Translations under genes and position numbers: made by a program
Notes under the pieces: generated by a model
Database searches by the model: none
What the model was told of the DNA's origin: nothing
The model's input: the letters and a program-made list of their open reading frames with translations, nothing else
Part shown: positions 35,262 through 44,680 of the stretch, one piece after another
How positions within the stretch are numbered: the first letter of the stretch is position 1
How the letters are laid out: each line of letters begins with the position of its first letter
DNA from: Pseudomonadota bacterium
Lineage (GTDB): Bacteria; Pseudomonadota; Alphaproteobacteria; Sphingomonadales; Sphingomonadaceae
Direction of reading: 5' to 3'
Length of the DNA stretch: 64,000 bases
NCBI GenBank assembly: GCA_023457895.1
Contig: JAEXAY010000039.1
Location: 1 to 64,000 of the forward strand

Positions 35262-36500
35262 GTGGGTGAAGTTTCCCCTTTCGATCCAGTCACTATCGGT
35301 CCGCTCAAACTGCGTAACCGCTTCATCAAATCCGCCACCAACGAAGGCATGGCAAAAGAGGGGGTGGTTACCAAGGGCCTGGCCAGGTTCCACGAACAGA
35401 TGGCGGCAGGCGGCGTCGGCGTGTCGACAGTTGCTTATTGCGCGGTGAGCCCCGATGGCCGCACCTTTGTCGACCAGGCCACGCTCGACCGGGAATCGCT
35501 TCCCGACTTCAAGGCGCTGGTCGAAGGCATCCATCGCCATGGAGCAGCCGCCAGTGCGCAGATTACCCACGGCGGCTGCTTCACCTTTCTCACCAAGGCG
35601 CAATCGACCACCCCGCGCCCGCTGTCAGCCAGCGGCGGCTTCAACAAGGTGGGGATCATGTCGAACCGCCTGTGGAAGAAGGCGATGGATCGGGCCGAGA
35701 TGGACCAGATTGCCGGTGAATTTGTGCACGGGGCCGAGCTCGCCCGCGAGGCCGGGTTCGATGCCGTCGAAATCCATATGGGCCACGGCTATCTGCTGAG
35801 CCAGTATCTCTCCCCCTTCTATAACAAGCGCAATGATGCGTACGGCGGCAGTATCGACCGCCGCGTGCGCTTTCCCAATGAAGTGCTCGCCCGGGTGCTC
35901 GATGCGGTGGGCAAGGATCTCGCGGTGATCGTCAAATATTCGATGACCGACGGCGCCAAGGGCGGCAACACGATCGAGGATGGCATTGTCATCGCCAAGT
36001 CGATCGAGGCGACGGGCGCCCACATGGCGGTGCTTTCCAACGGCCTCAATATCGAATCGATCACCGCGATGTTCGGCAACAGCTTCCCCAAGGAAAATCG
36101 CGGCAAGCCGGCCAATCCGATCATCGCGGTTGGCATGTGGCTACAATCGCTGACCGAACCCAAGAATGTGGAATTCCACCCGCGTTACCTCCGGCAGAAC
36201 GCGCTGCGTATCCGCGATGCGGTCAATATGCCGCTATGCTACCTCGGAGGCGTGACCTCGCTCGCCGATGCGCAGGAGGCAATAGATGATGGATTTGATG
36301 CGATCGCGATGGGCCGTATCCTGATCCACGATCCCGGCGTCATCAACCAGTTCCGCGCAGGGACCACGCTCAAGTCGGGCTGCACCGCCTGCAACCGCTG
36401 CGTCACCGAAATGTACACGCCGGCCGGCACCTCCTGCGTGCTCACCCGCGCGACCGGCGATGCCGAACTCAACAAATTGCATGCAGGAGCGGCGGCATGA
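35262..36500 (+). CDS. old yellow enzyme-like NADH:flavin oxidoreductase
   Basis: About 412 residues, FMN TIM-barrel; reduces activated C=C bonds such as enones or dienones. GTG 35262 is preferred because GAGGAG lies 7-8 bp upstream; ATG 35247 lacks a ribosome site. Visible: PLKLRNRFIKSATNEG (residues 11-26), THGGCF, the HMGHGYLLSQYLSPFYNKR active-site/FMN region, and AIAMGRILIHDP near the end. Four Cys near the C-terminus (CTACNRC, SC) hint at a metal site as in larger 2,4-dienoyl reductases, but no FAD domain follows. First gene of the + operon ending with the SDR at 41515. Confidence 0.87.
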   Translation: MGEVSPFDPVTIGPLKLRNRFIKSATNEGMAKEGVVTKGLARFHEQMAAGGVGVSTVAYCAVSPDGRTFVDQATLDRESLPDFKALVEGIHRHGAAASAQITHGGCFTFLTKAQSTTPRPLSASGGFNKVGIMSNRLWKKAMDRAEMDQIAGEFVHGAELAREAGFDAVEIHMGHGYLLSQYLSPFYNKRNDAYGGSIDRRVRFPNEVLARVLDAVGKDLAVIVKYSMTDGAKGGNTIEDGIVIAKSIEATGAHMAVLSNGLNIESITAMFGNSFPKENRGKPANPIIAVGMWLQSLTEPKNVEFHPRYLRQNALRIRDAVNMPLCYLGGVTSLADAQEAIDDGFDAIAMGRILIHDPGVINQFRAGTTLKSGCTACNRCVTEMYTPAGTSCVLTRATGDAELNKLHAGAAA

Positions 36501-37267
36501 GCCAGGATTTCACCGGCAAGGTCGCCTTCATCACCGGCGGCAGCGATGGCATCGGCCGGGCCACCGCGCGGCTTCTCGCCGAGCGCGGCGCCACCGTCAT
36601 CATCTGTGCCCGCCGCCCGGAAAAGCTCGAGGAAGCCCGCGCCGAGATTGCACGCCACGGCACGGTCGAGGCACATCAGCTCGATGTTTCGGACAGCGAA
36701 GCGTTCGCCGCGCTGGTGGCCGATGTCGCAGCGCGTCATGGCCGCCTCGACATGATGGTCAACAATGCCATGGCGGTCCATTATATGCCGGTCGAGGCGT
36801 TGACGCTCGATCAGTGGCGCAAGGATTTCGCGGTCAACAGCGAGGCCGTATTCATCGGTACGCAGGCCGCGCTCAAGGTGATGACGAAACAGGGCAGCGG
36901 CTCGATCGTCAACATCTCCTCCACTACTGCGATCCGCGCCGCGCCCAATATTTCGAGCTATTCGGCATCGAAGGCCGCGCTGATCCAGTTCACCGCCTGC
37001 GCCGCGATGGAGGTCGCGCGGCAGGGTGTTCGGGTCAACGCCATCGTGCCGGGGCAGGTGCAGACCGAAGCGACCTCCGCCTTCGCCCGCAGCGCTCCGG
37101 ACGTCGCCGCCAGGACCACCGAGGCGATACCGATGGGCCGCGGCGGGGAGCCTGAGGAATTGGCCGAAGCGATTATCTTCCTGCTATCGGATGCCGCGAG
37201 CTTCATCACCGGCGTCGCGTTGCCGGTCGATGGCGGCAAGGCGGCGCAGCTTTATATGCCGTCCTGA
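36497..37267 (+). CDS. short-chain dehydrogenase/reductase
   Basis: 256-residue classical SDR. TGGSDGIGRAT cofactor motif, Ala-Arg-Arg after strand 2 (ICARRPEK) pointing to NADP(H), MVNNAMAV in place of NNAG, Ser in NISSTTA, YSASK. Start overlaps the OYE stop (ATGA), so reduction of a C=C bond and of a carbonyl may act on the same molecule in sequence. C-terminal FITGVALPVDGG. Confidence 0.88.
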   Translation: MSQDFTGKVAFITGGSDGIGRATARLLAERGATVIICARRPEKLEEARAEIARHGTVEAHQLDVSDSEAFAALVADVAARHGRLDMMVNNAMAVHYMPVEALTLDQWRKDFAVNSEAVFIGTQAALKVMTKQGSGSIVNISSTTAIRAAPNISSYSASKAALIQFTACAAMEVARQGVRVNAIVPGQVQTEATSAFARSAPDVAARTTEAIPMGRGGEPEELAEAIIFLLSDAASFITGVALPVDGGKAAQLYMPS

Positions 37268-37283
37268 CGAGGAGACGCGCGCG

Positions 37284-38111
37284 ATGTTCGATTTTTCCGG
37301 CAGGACGGTGGTGGTGACGGGCGGCGGGGTCGGCATCGGCCGCGCGATTATCGAGGCCTTCCACCGGGCGGGCGCAACGGTGATGACGATCGAACATCGC
37401 GCCGACCGCGCGAGCGCGTTGCGCGAGGCACTCCCCGATGTCACTGTGCTCGACGGCGACGTGACCGTGCGCGGCGATGTCGCGCGGCTGCGCGAGGCGG
37501 TCGAAAAGCAGTTCGGCAAGCTCGACATCCTCATCAACAATGTCGGCGATTTCCTTGCGATCGGTCCGTTCGAAACGATGAGCGAGGAGGATGCCGACCG
37601 CATCCTCGAAACCAATCTGGGGCAGGTGATGCGCGTCTCTCGCGCGCTCATCCCGGCAGTCAAGCAGGCCGGACCGGGATCGAGCATCATCAGCATCAGC
37701 TCGATCGAAGCGTTTCGCGGGGTGCCCAATTGCACCGTCTATGGCGCCTGCAAGGCGGGCATCACCGGCTTTACCATGAGCCTCGCGCTCGAGCTTGCGC
37801 CATCGGGCGTCCGCGTCAACGCGATCGCGCCGGAGACCACCGACACCCCGCAGCTTGCGATCGATTATGTCATTCCCCAAAAGAACCGCGCCAACATGGA
37901 CAAGTGGATACCGCTCGGCCGTTTTGGCAAGGCCGAGGATTGCGCTGGCGCGGCGCTCTATCTCGCGAGCGATCTGGCGGCCTGGGTGACCGGCACGACG
38001 CTCCATGTCGATGGCGGCGCGCTGGCGGCGGCAGGCTGGACCCGGACGCCGGACGGGCAATGGACCAACACGCCGCTTGTCACCGGCAGGGCAATCGAAA
38101 TACCGGCGTGA
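37284..38111 (+). CDS. short-chain dehydrogenase/reductase
   Basis: 275 residues from ATG 37284 behind GAGGAG. TGGGVGIGRAI, LINNVGDFL (variant NNAG), SISSIEA, YGACK. Asp-type NAD specificity is not evident (TIEHRADR). It has a C-terminal extension of about 25 residues (WTRTPDGQWTNTPLVTGR) containing two Trp, found in a subgroup of SDRs whose C-terminus caps a bulky substrate. Third gene of the + operon. Confidence 0.87.
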   Translation: MFDFSGRTVVVTGGGVGIGRAIIEAFHRAGATVMTIEHRADRASALREALPDVTVLDGDVTVRGDVARLREAVEKQFGKLDILINNVGDFLAIGPFETMSEEDADRILETNLGQVMRVSRALIPAVKQAGPGSSIISISSIEAFRGVPNCTVYGACKAGITGFTMSLALELAPSGVRVNAIAPETTDTPQLAIDYVIPQKNRANMDKWIPLGRFGKAEDCAGAALYLASDLAAWVTGTTLHVDGGALAAAGWTRTPDGQWTNTPLVTGRAIEIPA

Positions 38112-38125
38112 AGGAGAGAAATGGC

Positions 38126-39040
38126 ATGAAGACCCTGGTTGTTGGCGGCACCGGCGCGCTCGGCGGGCATATCGCGGCCCATCTCAAGGAACGCGGCCAC
38201 GACGTCACTGTCGCTGCGCGCAATCCGCCCGAAGCCGGCACCCCGATGGCATCGATGCCGTTCCTCCAGGGCGATTATGTGGCGGGCGACTTTACACCCG
38301 AAAAGCTCCGGGGCTTCGACTGGGTGGTGTTCGCCGCCGGCAACGATCCCCGTCACGTGCCCCCCGGGAGCGATTTCAACGCACATCTCGTCAAGGCCAA
38401 TCATGAGGCGGTTCCCGCTTTCTTCCGCGCCTGCCGCGAGGCCGGGGTCAAGCGCGCGGTGCAGGTGGGGAGCTTCTATGCCCAGGCCGCGCCCGAACTG
38501 GTCGAGGGCAACAACTATATCAAATCACGCAAGGCCGCGTGCGAGGGCGCGCGCGCCGAGGCGAGCGATGACTTTGCCGTCATCAGCATAAACGCCCCGT
38601 TCATGGTCGGCTGCGTGCCCGGACAATCGAGCCAATTGTTCGAACCCTATGTGCAATGGGCCGAGGGCAAGATTCCGGTTCCCGCGACCGCGCCTGCGGG
38701 TGGGACCAATTTCATGTCCTACCGGTCGCTGTCCGAAGCGGTGGAGGGCGCGCTGGAGCATGGGGAAAATCGCAAGGCCTATCTGGTCGGCGATGAAAAT
38801 CTGAGTTTCGCGGATTATTTCGGCCTGTTCTTCGCAAGGGCCGGTCGCCGCGAAACGGTCGAGGCCAAGGACGAGGCACATCCGATGTTGCCCGATGTCG
38901 CCATCCCGCAGGGCCGCGGCAATTATATAAGCTACGAGCCGGATGCGGCGGAAACCGCTTTGCTCGGCTATCGCCGCAACGATGTCGCCAATGCGGTCGC
39001 GGAAACCGTGCGGCAATATGGCAGCAACAAGGGAGAATGA
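38126..39040 (+). CDS. NAD(P)-dependent epimerase/NmrA-like oxidoreductase
   Basis: 304 residues from ATG 38126 (AAGGAGAG 7 bp upstream). N-terminal Rossmann GGTGALGGHIAAHL with Ala-Arg after strand 2. No YxxxK lies at the classical place; FYAQAAPELVEGNNYIKSRKA offers Tyr residues followed by KSRK, so it belongs to the extended or atypical SDR class. The C-terminal half (about 180-300) is a substrate domain. Lies directly before the ketosteroid-dehydrogenase-like gene and is co-transcribed; substrate unknown. Confidence 0.78.
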   Translation: MKTLVVGGTGALGGHIAAHLKERGHDVTVAARNPPEAGTPMASMPFLQGDYVAGDFTPEKLRGFDWVVFAAGNDPRHVPPGSDFNAHLVKANHEAVPAFFRACREAGVKRAVQVGSFYAQAAPELVEGNNYIKSRKAACEGARAEASDDFAVISINAPFMVGCVPGQSSQLFEPYVQWAEGKIPVPATAPAGGTNFMSYRSLSEAVEGALEHGENRKAYLVGDENLSFADYFGLFFARAGRRETVEAKDEAHPMLPDVAIPQGRGNYISYEPDAAETALLGYRRNDVANAVAETVRQYGSNKGE

Positions 39041-39041
39041 G

Positions 39042-40748
39042 ATGACCGCCGCATGGGACAAGGAAGTGGATGTGCTCGTCGTCGGATCGGGCGCGGGCGG
39101 ACTCATGAACGCGCTGGTCGCGGCGGAAAATCATGCCGATGTGCTGGTGATCGAGAAGGACAGGCTGTGGGGCGGCACATCGGCAACCTCGGGCGCGGGC
39201 ATCTGGATCCCGAAGAGCGACCAGGCCGAGGCCGCCGGTTTCCATGACAATCTCGACGATGCGTTCCGATATGTCCGCGCGCTTTCTAAGGACAATGTCC
39301 CCGATGCCAATATCCGCGCCTATGTCGACAATGCATCGCAGATGCTGCGCTGGATGGGGCAGCATACCGACATCGTCTACAATGCCTTCCCCTACCCCGA
39401 CTATCATGCCGAAAATCCCGGCGGCAGCCCGACCGGTTTTCGCACCCATATGCCTAACCCGATGGACGGGCGGCAGCTGGGGAAGGATGTCGAGACGTTG
39501 CGCTTCGCCTCGCCCGCCGCGAGCCTGTTCGGCTATCTCAACTGGCATTTCGACGAAACCTATACCATCCTGTTCCGCGCGCCGGGTTGGCAATGGCATC
39601 TCGTCAAGTCGCTCGCGCGTTACTGGTTCGACTGGCCGTTCCGCTTCAAGTCGCGCAAGGACCGCCGCCTGACACTCGGCAATTCTCTGCTCGGCGGACT
39701 GCGGCTGGCGCTCAACAAGCGCAACGTGCCGGTGTGGCTCGAAAGCCCGATGGTCGATCTCGTCAAGGACGGCGGCCGCGTCACCGGCGCGATCGTGCGC
39801 CGCAACCGCAAGGATATCCGTATCGGCGCGCGCAAGGGCGTGGTGCTCGCAGCCGGCGGCTTCGACCACAATCAGACGATGCGCGACCAATATGCGCCGC
39901 TCTATACCCATGAAAGCTATTCGGGCGGCGTCACCAGCAATACCGGCGACAGTATCCGGGCCGGCCAGGACATCGGCGCGGCGACGATGAACCTGCAATC
40001 CGCATGGGCGGCGCCGGTATTCAAGGTGCCGGGCGAGGATCGCGGCCGCCTTTGCACGATCGAGCGCGCGCTACCCGGCTGCATCATGGTCGACCAGTCG
40101 GGCAAACGCTTCCTCAACGAAGCCGCCTCCTATCACATCGTCGGCCAGCAGATGGCAGCCGCCGAACGCGCTGCCAAGGAAGGCAAGGGCGCGGGCGCCA
40201 ACCCTGCGTGGATGATCTTCGACCATCGCTTCCGCCACAAATATCCGATGGGCCCGTTGCTCCCGCTGATGCCCGACTGGTTCCAGCGCGGCGAGGTGCA
40301 GGCGATCATGAAGAAGGGGCGGACGGTCGAGGAACTGGCCGAAAAAATCGGCGTCGATCCGGCCACGCTTGCGGCCACTGTGGCGCGATTCAATGACTAT
40401 GCGGCGAAGGGCGAGGATCCGGATTTCCATCGCGGCGAAGCGGCCTACGACAAGATGTACGGCGACCCGTCGAACCAGCCCAACCCCAGCCTCGCGCCGA
40501 TTGTCGACGCACCCTTCTATGCCTTCCCGATCTATCCGGGCGATATCGGCACCAATGGCGGGCTTGTCACCGACGACCGCGCGCGGGTGCTCGACGAGGC
40601 GGGCAAGGTCATCCCCGGCCTCTACGCCATCGGCAACAATGCCGCCTCTTCGATGGGCGAAAGCTATCCGGGCGCGGGCGTCACCATCGGCCCGGCGCTG
40701 ACCTTCGGCTATATCGCCGCGCGCGATATGACGGGAGCGAACGCATGA
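39042..40748 (+). CDS. kstD: 3-ketosteroid delta1-dehydrogenase-like flavoprotein
   Basis: 568 residues, FAD enzyme that removes hydrogens from C1-C2 of 3-ketosteroids. The FAD motif is VVGSGAGGLMNAL (13-25), then EKDRLWGGTSATSGAGIWIP (38-57), typical of the family. The active-site tyrosine region YPDYHAENPGG (118-128) and the C-terminal SYPGAGVTIGPALTFGY (Tyr near 542, Gly near 546) match the catalytic Tyr-x3-Gly of characterised enzymes. GGGAG precedes the ATG. This is the best single indicator that the cluster acts on steroid-like 3-keto rings. A close non-steroid homologue cannot be excluded. Confidence 0.85.
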   Translation: MTAAWDKEVDVLVVGSGAGGLMNALVAAENHADVLVIEKDRLWGGTSATSGAGIWIPKSDQAEAAGFHDNLDDAFRYVRALSKDNVPDANIRAYVDNASQMLRWMGQHTDIVYNAFPYPDYHAENPGGSPTGFRTHMPNPMDGRQLGKDVETLRFASPAASLFGYLNWHFDETYTILFRAPGWQWHLVKSLARYWFDWPFRFKSRKDRRLTLGNSLLGGLRLALNKRNVPVWLESPMVDLVKDGGRVTGAIVRRNRKDIRIGARKGVVLAAGGFDHNQTMRDQYAPLYTHESYSGGVTSNTGDSIRAGQDIGAATMNLQSAWAAPVFKVPGEDRGRLCTIERALPGCIMVDQSGKRFLNEAASYHIVGQQMAAAERAAKEGKGAGANPAWMIFDHRFRHKYPMGPLLPLMPDWFQRGEVQAIMKKGRTVEELAEKIGVDPATLAATVARFNDYAAKGEDPDFHRGEAAYDKMYGDPSNQPNPSLAPIVDAPFYAFPIYPGDIGTNGGLVTDDRARVLDEAGKVIPGLYAIGNNAASSMGESYPGAGVTIGPALTFGYIAARDMTGANA

Positions 40749-41515
40749 CGCCGCTACTCGGCTCACCCGCGACCGGGGTGATCGTCACCGGCGGGGCGTC
40801 GGGGATCGGTCTCGCATCGGCCCAGGCGCTGGCGGCGGTAGGCAGGCCCGTAGCGCTGTGGGATATCGACGGCGGCAAGGCCGAGGTGGCGGCCGCCCGG
40901 ATCGCCGCAGACTATGGCGTTGCCGCCACCGGCTTGCGCGTCGATGTGCGCGATCTGACGGGCTATACCGCAGCGATGGACGCCAGCCGCGCGGCGCTCG
41001 GAACGCTCGGCGGGCTCGTCCATTGTGCGGGAATTGTCGATACCGACTCGCTTGATGGCATCACGGCGGAAAGCTGGGCCGCCGGGATCGATACCCATTT
41101 GCGCCCGCTCGCGCTCATTACCCAGGCGCTGCTGCCCGATTTCAAGACCAACAAGGGTTCGGCCATCGTCGGCATCGCTTCGATCAACGCGACGCTCGGC
41201 AATGGTATCAATCCGATCTACAGCGCCGCCAAATCGGGCATGCTCGGCCTCATTCGCGCGCTCGCGGACCGGCTCGGGCAGGACGGCATCCGCATCAACG
41301 CAGTGTCACCCGGGCAGATACTGACCCCAATGCTGGAACCGACGGTAGCAGCGCTGCCGCCCCGCGCGTTCGAACGCCGCATCCTCCTCGACCGTCTGGG
41401 CGAGCCCCATGAAATCGGCCGCGCCGTGCGTTTTCTCCTGTCGGACGAAGCGAGTTACATTACTGCCGCCGAACTGGTGGTCGATGGCGGCAACATCAGT
41501 TCTCAAAGGATGTAA
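40745..41515 (+). CDS. short-chain dehydrogenase/reductase
   Basis: 256 residues, start overlapping the kstD-like stop (ATGA). TGGASGIGLAS, Asp after strand 2 (LWDIDGGK), so probably NAD(H). VHCAGIVDTD instead of NNAG, Ser in GIASINA, YSAAK. C-terminal YITAAELVVDGG. Last gene of the six-gene + operon; it converges with the SDR at 41530, leaving 14 bp between. Confidence 0.88.
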   Translation: MTPLLGSPATGVIVTGGASGIGLASAQALAAVGRPVALWDIDGGKAEVAAARIAADYGVAATGLRVDVRDLTGYTAAMDASRAALGTLGGLVHCAGIVDTDSLDGITAESWAAGIDTHLRPLALITQALLPDFKTNKGSAIVGIASINATLGNGINPIYSAAKSGMLGLIRALADRLGQDGIRINAVSPGQILTPMLEPTVAALPPRAFERRILLDRLGEPHEIGRAVRFLLSDEASYITAAELVVDGGNISSQRM

Positions 41516-41529
41516 CCCGAAACGGCGGA

Positions 41530-42288
41530 TCATACTGCGGTATAGCCTCCGTCGATCGCAATCGCCTGACCGGTCATGTAGGTCGCGCCGGGCGAACAGA
41601 GGTAAAGCACCATCGCCGCGATATCGTCGGTCACGCCCAGCCGCTGCATCGGGGTCATCAGCCGCAACTGCTCCATATGACGAGCATTTTCCGGGGCGGC
41701 GGTGATTTCGGTTCCGCCGATCCCGCCGGGGCAGATCGCATTAACGGTGATACCTTGCGCAGCATAATCGATCGCAGCGGCGCGCGTCAGGCCGATAACG
41801 CCGGATTTCGATGCCGAATATCCGGCAAGACCCGGCCCGCTCACAAGCCCCATGCTTGACGCGGTGTTGACAATCGCCCCGCCGCCCGATGCGAGCATCA
41901 GCGGTACCTCATGTTTCATACAGCAAAACACGCCCGTCAGATTGACCGCAATAACGCGGTTCCAGTCATCCATGTCGAACTCGGAGATCGGCCGGCCGAG
42001 TGGCGCGATCCCTGCATTGTTGAAAGCATAGTCAAGACGACCGAAGCGCTCCTTCGTCGCAGCGATAAGCGCGGCGACATCGTCCGCATTGCTGACATCG
42101 GTGCGGCAGAACAGCGCTTGCGTCCCGCCCGCCGTTATTTCCCGCGCGAGTGCGCCACCCCTTTCCGCGTCTATATCGGCGATAACAACGGCCGCGCCGG
42201 CTTCGGCAAACCGCCTTACGGTCTGCATTCCCAACCCGTTCGCCGCGCCGGTCACGAGGGCCACACGCCCATGATAATCGTGGTTCAT
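41530..42288 (-). CDS. short-chain dehydrogenase/reductase
   Basis: 252 residues, the most canonical SDR in the window: TGAANGLGMQT, Asp after strand 2 (IADIDAERG), FNNAGIAPLG, NTASSMG, YSASK, NAICPGGIG, and YMTGQAIAIDGG. NAD(H)-type, 3-ketoacyl/hydroxysteroid-dehydrogenase-like. Last gene of the P450-flavoprotein-SnoaL-SDR operon; 1 bp separates it from the SnoaL gene. Confidence 0.89.
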   Translation of the reverse strand: MNHDYHGRVALVTGAANGLGMQTVRRFAEAGAAVVIADIDAERGGALAREITAGGTQALFCRTDVSNADDVAALIAATKERFGRLDYAFNNAGIAPLGRPISEFDMDDWNRVIAVNLTGVFCCMKHEVPLMLASGGGAIVNTASSMGLVSGPGLAGYSASKSGVIGLTRAAAIDYAAQGITVNAICPGGIGGTEITAAPENARHMEQLRLMTPMQRLGVTDDIAAMVLYLCSPGATYMTGQAIAIDGGYTAV

Positions 42289-42289
42289 C

Positions 42290-42931
42290 TTATTCCGCCC
42301 TCACCTTGACCTTCGGCGCCGCCGCGCCGCGCCGCATCGCATTCAAAAAACCCTCGAGTGGAGCAGGCTCCGGCACGGGACCTTCGGGCGCTCCGTCTCG
42401 CGCCCAATAATCCGCATAGCTCGGGAAGAGCTTGTGGAAGTTGCCCTCTACCCAGTCGGTCCCGGGCCAGCGCATCTTGTTGCCGCCCACCGGCGGCTTG
42501 TTGAGATCGGTCGCGTACCAGTATAGCGGCAGCCGCCGCGCGAAATACCAGCGCGGCCCGTCCGGCCCTTCGGCGCGGACATAATCGTCGATATACATCA
42601 TCTGCATGATGACCCATTCCTCGCCGGTCTCATGCTCATTCTTGGAATAGACCACGCCATGCGCATGAACCGCGTCGTCGAACTCGATGACATGGCCGCC
42701 GACATGGTGCGATGTGCCGGTGAACGGCGAGCGCAGCGTGCGGTCCATATAAGTCCGCAGCGCCTCCCGCCCTGATGCTTCCTTGCCGACGCGCACATCG
42801 GGCGCGAACAGCGAGACCATCGCATCCATGTCGCGCATGTCGAGCGCGAGCGCATATTTGGCCGGCAACTGGCGGATCTGGTCGAGCGCCTCGAGCCGTT
42901 CGATCCGGGCGATCAGGGCATCGTCGGTCAT
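42290..42931 (-). CDS. SnoaL/NTF2-fold protein, long form
   Basis: 213 residues from ATG 42931, which overlaps the upstream flavoprotein stop (ATGA). NTF2-like core at about 1-150 with AKYALALDMRD (Tyr and Asp five apart) and SHHVGGHVIEFDD giving a candidate His. A further 60 residues, Trp- and Pro-rich, extend the C-terminus beyond the usual length and may cover a large substrate. Probably a dehydratase or double-bond isomerase working with the dehydrogenase next to it. Confidence 0.75.
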   Translation of the reverse strand: MTDDALIARIERLEALDQIRQLPAKYALALDMRDMDAMVSLFAPDVRVGKEASGREALRTYMDRTLRSPFTGTSHHVGGHVIEFDDAVHAHGVVYSKNEHETGEEWVIMQMMYIDDYVRAEGPDGPRWYFARRLPLYWYATDLNKPPVGGNKMRWPGTDWVEGNFHKLFPSYADYWARDGAPEGPVPEPAPLEGFLNAMRRGAAAPKVKVRAE

Positions 42932-44676
42932 GTCATTACTCCTGCGAGGGCGCGCGCGGCGCGGCGCCCCGAATAGATGCAATCGGCATAGGAAAGGCCG
43001 CTCACATAAAGGTGGGAACAGATGCCGACCGCATTGCGCCCGGCCGCGTAGAGCCCGTCGATCAGGCTGCCATCGGGGCGGCGCACCTGCCCGGTCTTTT
43101 CGTCGACGACGAGCCCGCCGACGGTCATGCAGGCGAGCGGAAACGCCTTGCTGTCGACCGAGGCGTCGATCGCATAATAGGGACCCTCGCCGATCTCGGC
43201 CATCTCGTCCGCCGTCTTGTGGAACGGATCGGCAATCTCGCCGCGCGCCGCGCGATTATAGTCGGCGACCGTTTGCTTGAGCGTCGCCGCATCGAAGCCG
43301 AGCTTCGCCGCCAACGCATCCAATGTGTTCGCCTTCTTCGCGGTGATGAGGCAGTTCATCAGCGTGATGTCTCGCTGGAAGCCCAGCACGTCCGGCCCGA
43401 ACGCTTCCCTCAGCGAGCGCTTGCGGGCGGCGGCGTCGAGGATCACATAGCCCCGCCCGCCATTCTGTTCGACCATCGCATCGCCGATGGCGGCGCCATA
43501 ATGGGTTTCGTTGACGTAGCGCGCACCTTTCCCGTTGACGAGGATCGCCTTCGACCAGGACGCGGGCGGATTGAGGAAGCGCCAGCCCGAAACACGTTCC
43601 ATCAGCGCGGTCGCCGCGCCGGTCGACACCCCCAGCATGATCCCGGCCCCGGTATCGCCGAGCGTTCCATTGGGCATGCCAGCCGCATATTTTGGTGCAT
43701 AATGGGCGACCATCGGATTGTTGATGATGAACCCGCCGCCGCTCAGCACCACGCCGCGGCGGGCGCGAAACCATTGCGACACCCGATTGGCAGATTCGAG
43801 CGCGGTCGCCCTTGCGAGCAGCTTGTAGCCGCGGCCGTAGGTAAGCTGCGAGCCCGGCAGCGTCGGCGGCAGCTTCTCGAACCATTGCGCGGCGCGCGCG
43901 ACCAGCGCGGCGATGCGCACCGCCACCGCCGGGTCCACGACCCGTTCCGCGCGTACACCGATCACCCGGCCGGCGGCGTCGAGCGCGAGCTGGCGCACCT
44001 CGGCCTGGGCGTGAAACATGAGGCCGCGCTTCAGTGCGGCATCGCGCAGCGGTTCCCAGATGAAGCGCCCAAGACCCCAGGCTTTATTGCCATTGCGCCC
44101 CACCCCGCGATGCCCGCGCGCGGCGGGCGTGGCGGCATCGCGGTGCGGTGCGGCGAGGCTGCTGTCGGGATGGTAGAGATATTTGTCGAGCGGCGGGAAA
44201 CTCGTCTTCTTCGCATAGAGGCTGCCCTCGAACGGCACGCCATGGCCGCGCATCCAGTCGACCGTGGCCGGGCTGCTCTCGCAAAAATCGCGGAGCGTCT
44301 CGTCGGCGACGACATCGCCGACCTCAAGCTTGAGATAGCGGTACATATTGTCCGGATCGTCCGCGACGCCTGCCTCGCGCTGCACCGACGTGCCGCCGCC
44401 TGCGTAGAAAACGCCGCCATTGGCCGCCGACGAACCGCCACCTGCGTAGCGGTCGAGCGCGATCACGCTGAGGCCGTCCTCGAGTGCCTGCAAGGCCGCC
44501 GCGACCCCGGCACCGCCGAGCCCGACCACCGCCATGTCGGCAGTTCCGGCCCAGTCGTGCGCGTCAGCATCGGCCAGCACCAGCGGCGCATCGATCGCAA
44601 GGCCCCATTCGCCGATCGCACCCGGAGCGGCAGGCGCGGGATCGCCGGGGGCGTAGCTATAGGGCCATTCGCTCAC
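42928..44676 (-). CDS. FAD-dependent dehydrogenase of the ketosteroid-dehydrogenase/fumarate-reductase family
   Basis: 582 residues, start GTG 44676, 4 bp after the P450 stop. FAD motif VVGLGGAGVAAALQAL (about 50-65), DRYAGGGSSAANGGVFYAGGG, and LSGGGFIINNP mid-protein. The end, NAVGICSHLYVSGLSYADC, has Tyr-x-Ser-Gly in the place where the delta1 enzyme has Tyr-x3-Gly, closer to delta4(5alpha)-type dehydrogenases. Likely introduces a C=C bond next to a carbonyl at another ring position than the 39042 enzyme. Exact regiochemistry is not decidable here. Confidence 0.8.
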   Translation of the reverse strand: MSEWPYSYAPGDPAPAAPGAIGEWGLAIDAPLVLADADAHDWAGTADMAVVGLGGAGVAAALQALEDGLSVIALDRYAGGGSSAANGGVFYAGGGTSVQREAGVADDPDNMYRYLKLEVGDVVADETLRDFCESSPATVDWMRGHGVPFEGSLYAKKTSFPPLDKYLYHPDSSLAAPHRDAATPAARGHRGVGRNGNKAWGLGRFIWEPLRDAALKRGLMFHAQAEVRQLALDAAGRVIGVRAERVVDPAVAVRIAALVARAAQWFEKLPPTLPGSQLTYGRGYKLLARATALESANRVSQWFRARRGVVLSGGGFIINNPMVAHYAPKYAAGMPNGTLGDTGAGIMLGVSTGAATALMERVSGWRFLNPPASWSKAILVNGKGARYVNETHYGAAIGDAMVEQNGGRGYVILDAAARKRSLREAFGPDVLGFQRDITLMNCLITAKKANTLDALAAKLGFDAATLKQTVADYNRAARGEIADPFHKTADEMAEIGEGPYYAIDASVDSKAFPLACMTVGGLVVDEKTGQVRRPDGSLIDGLYAAGRNAVGICSHLYVSGLSYADCIYSGRRAARALAGVMT

Positions 44677-44680
44677 CGGT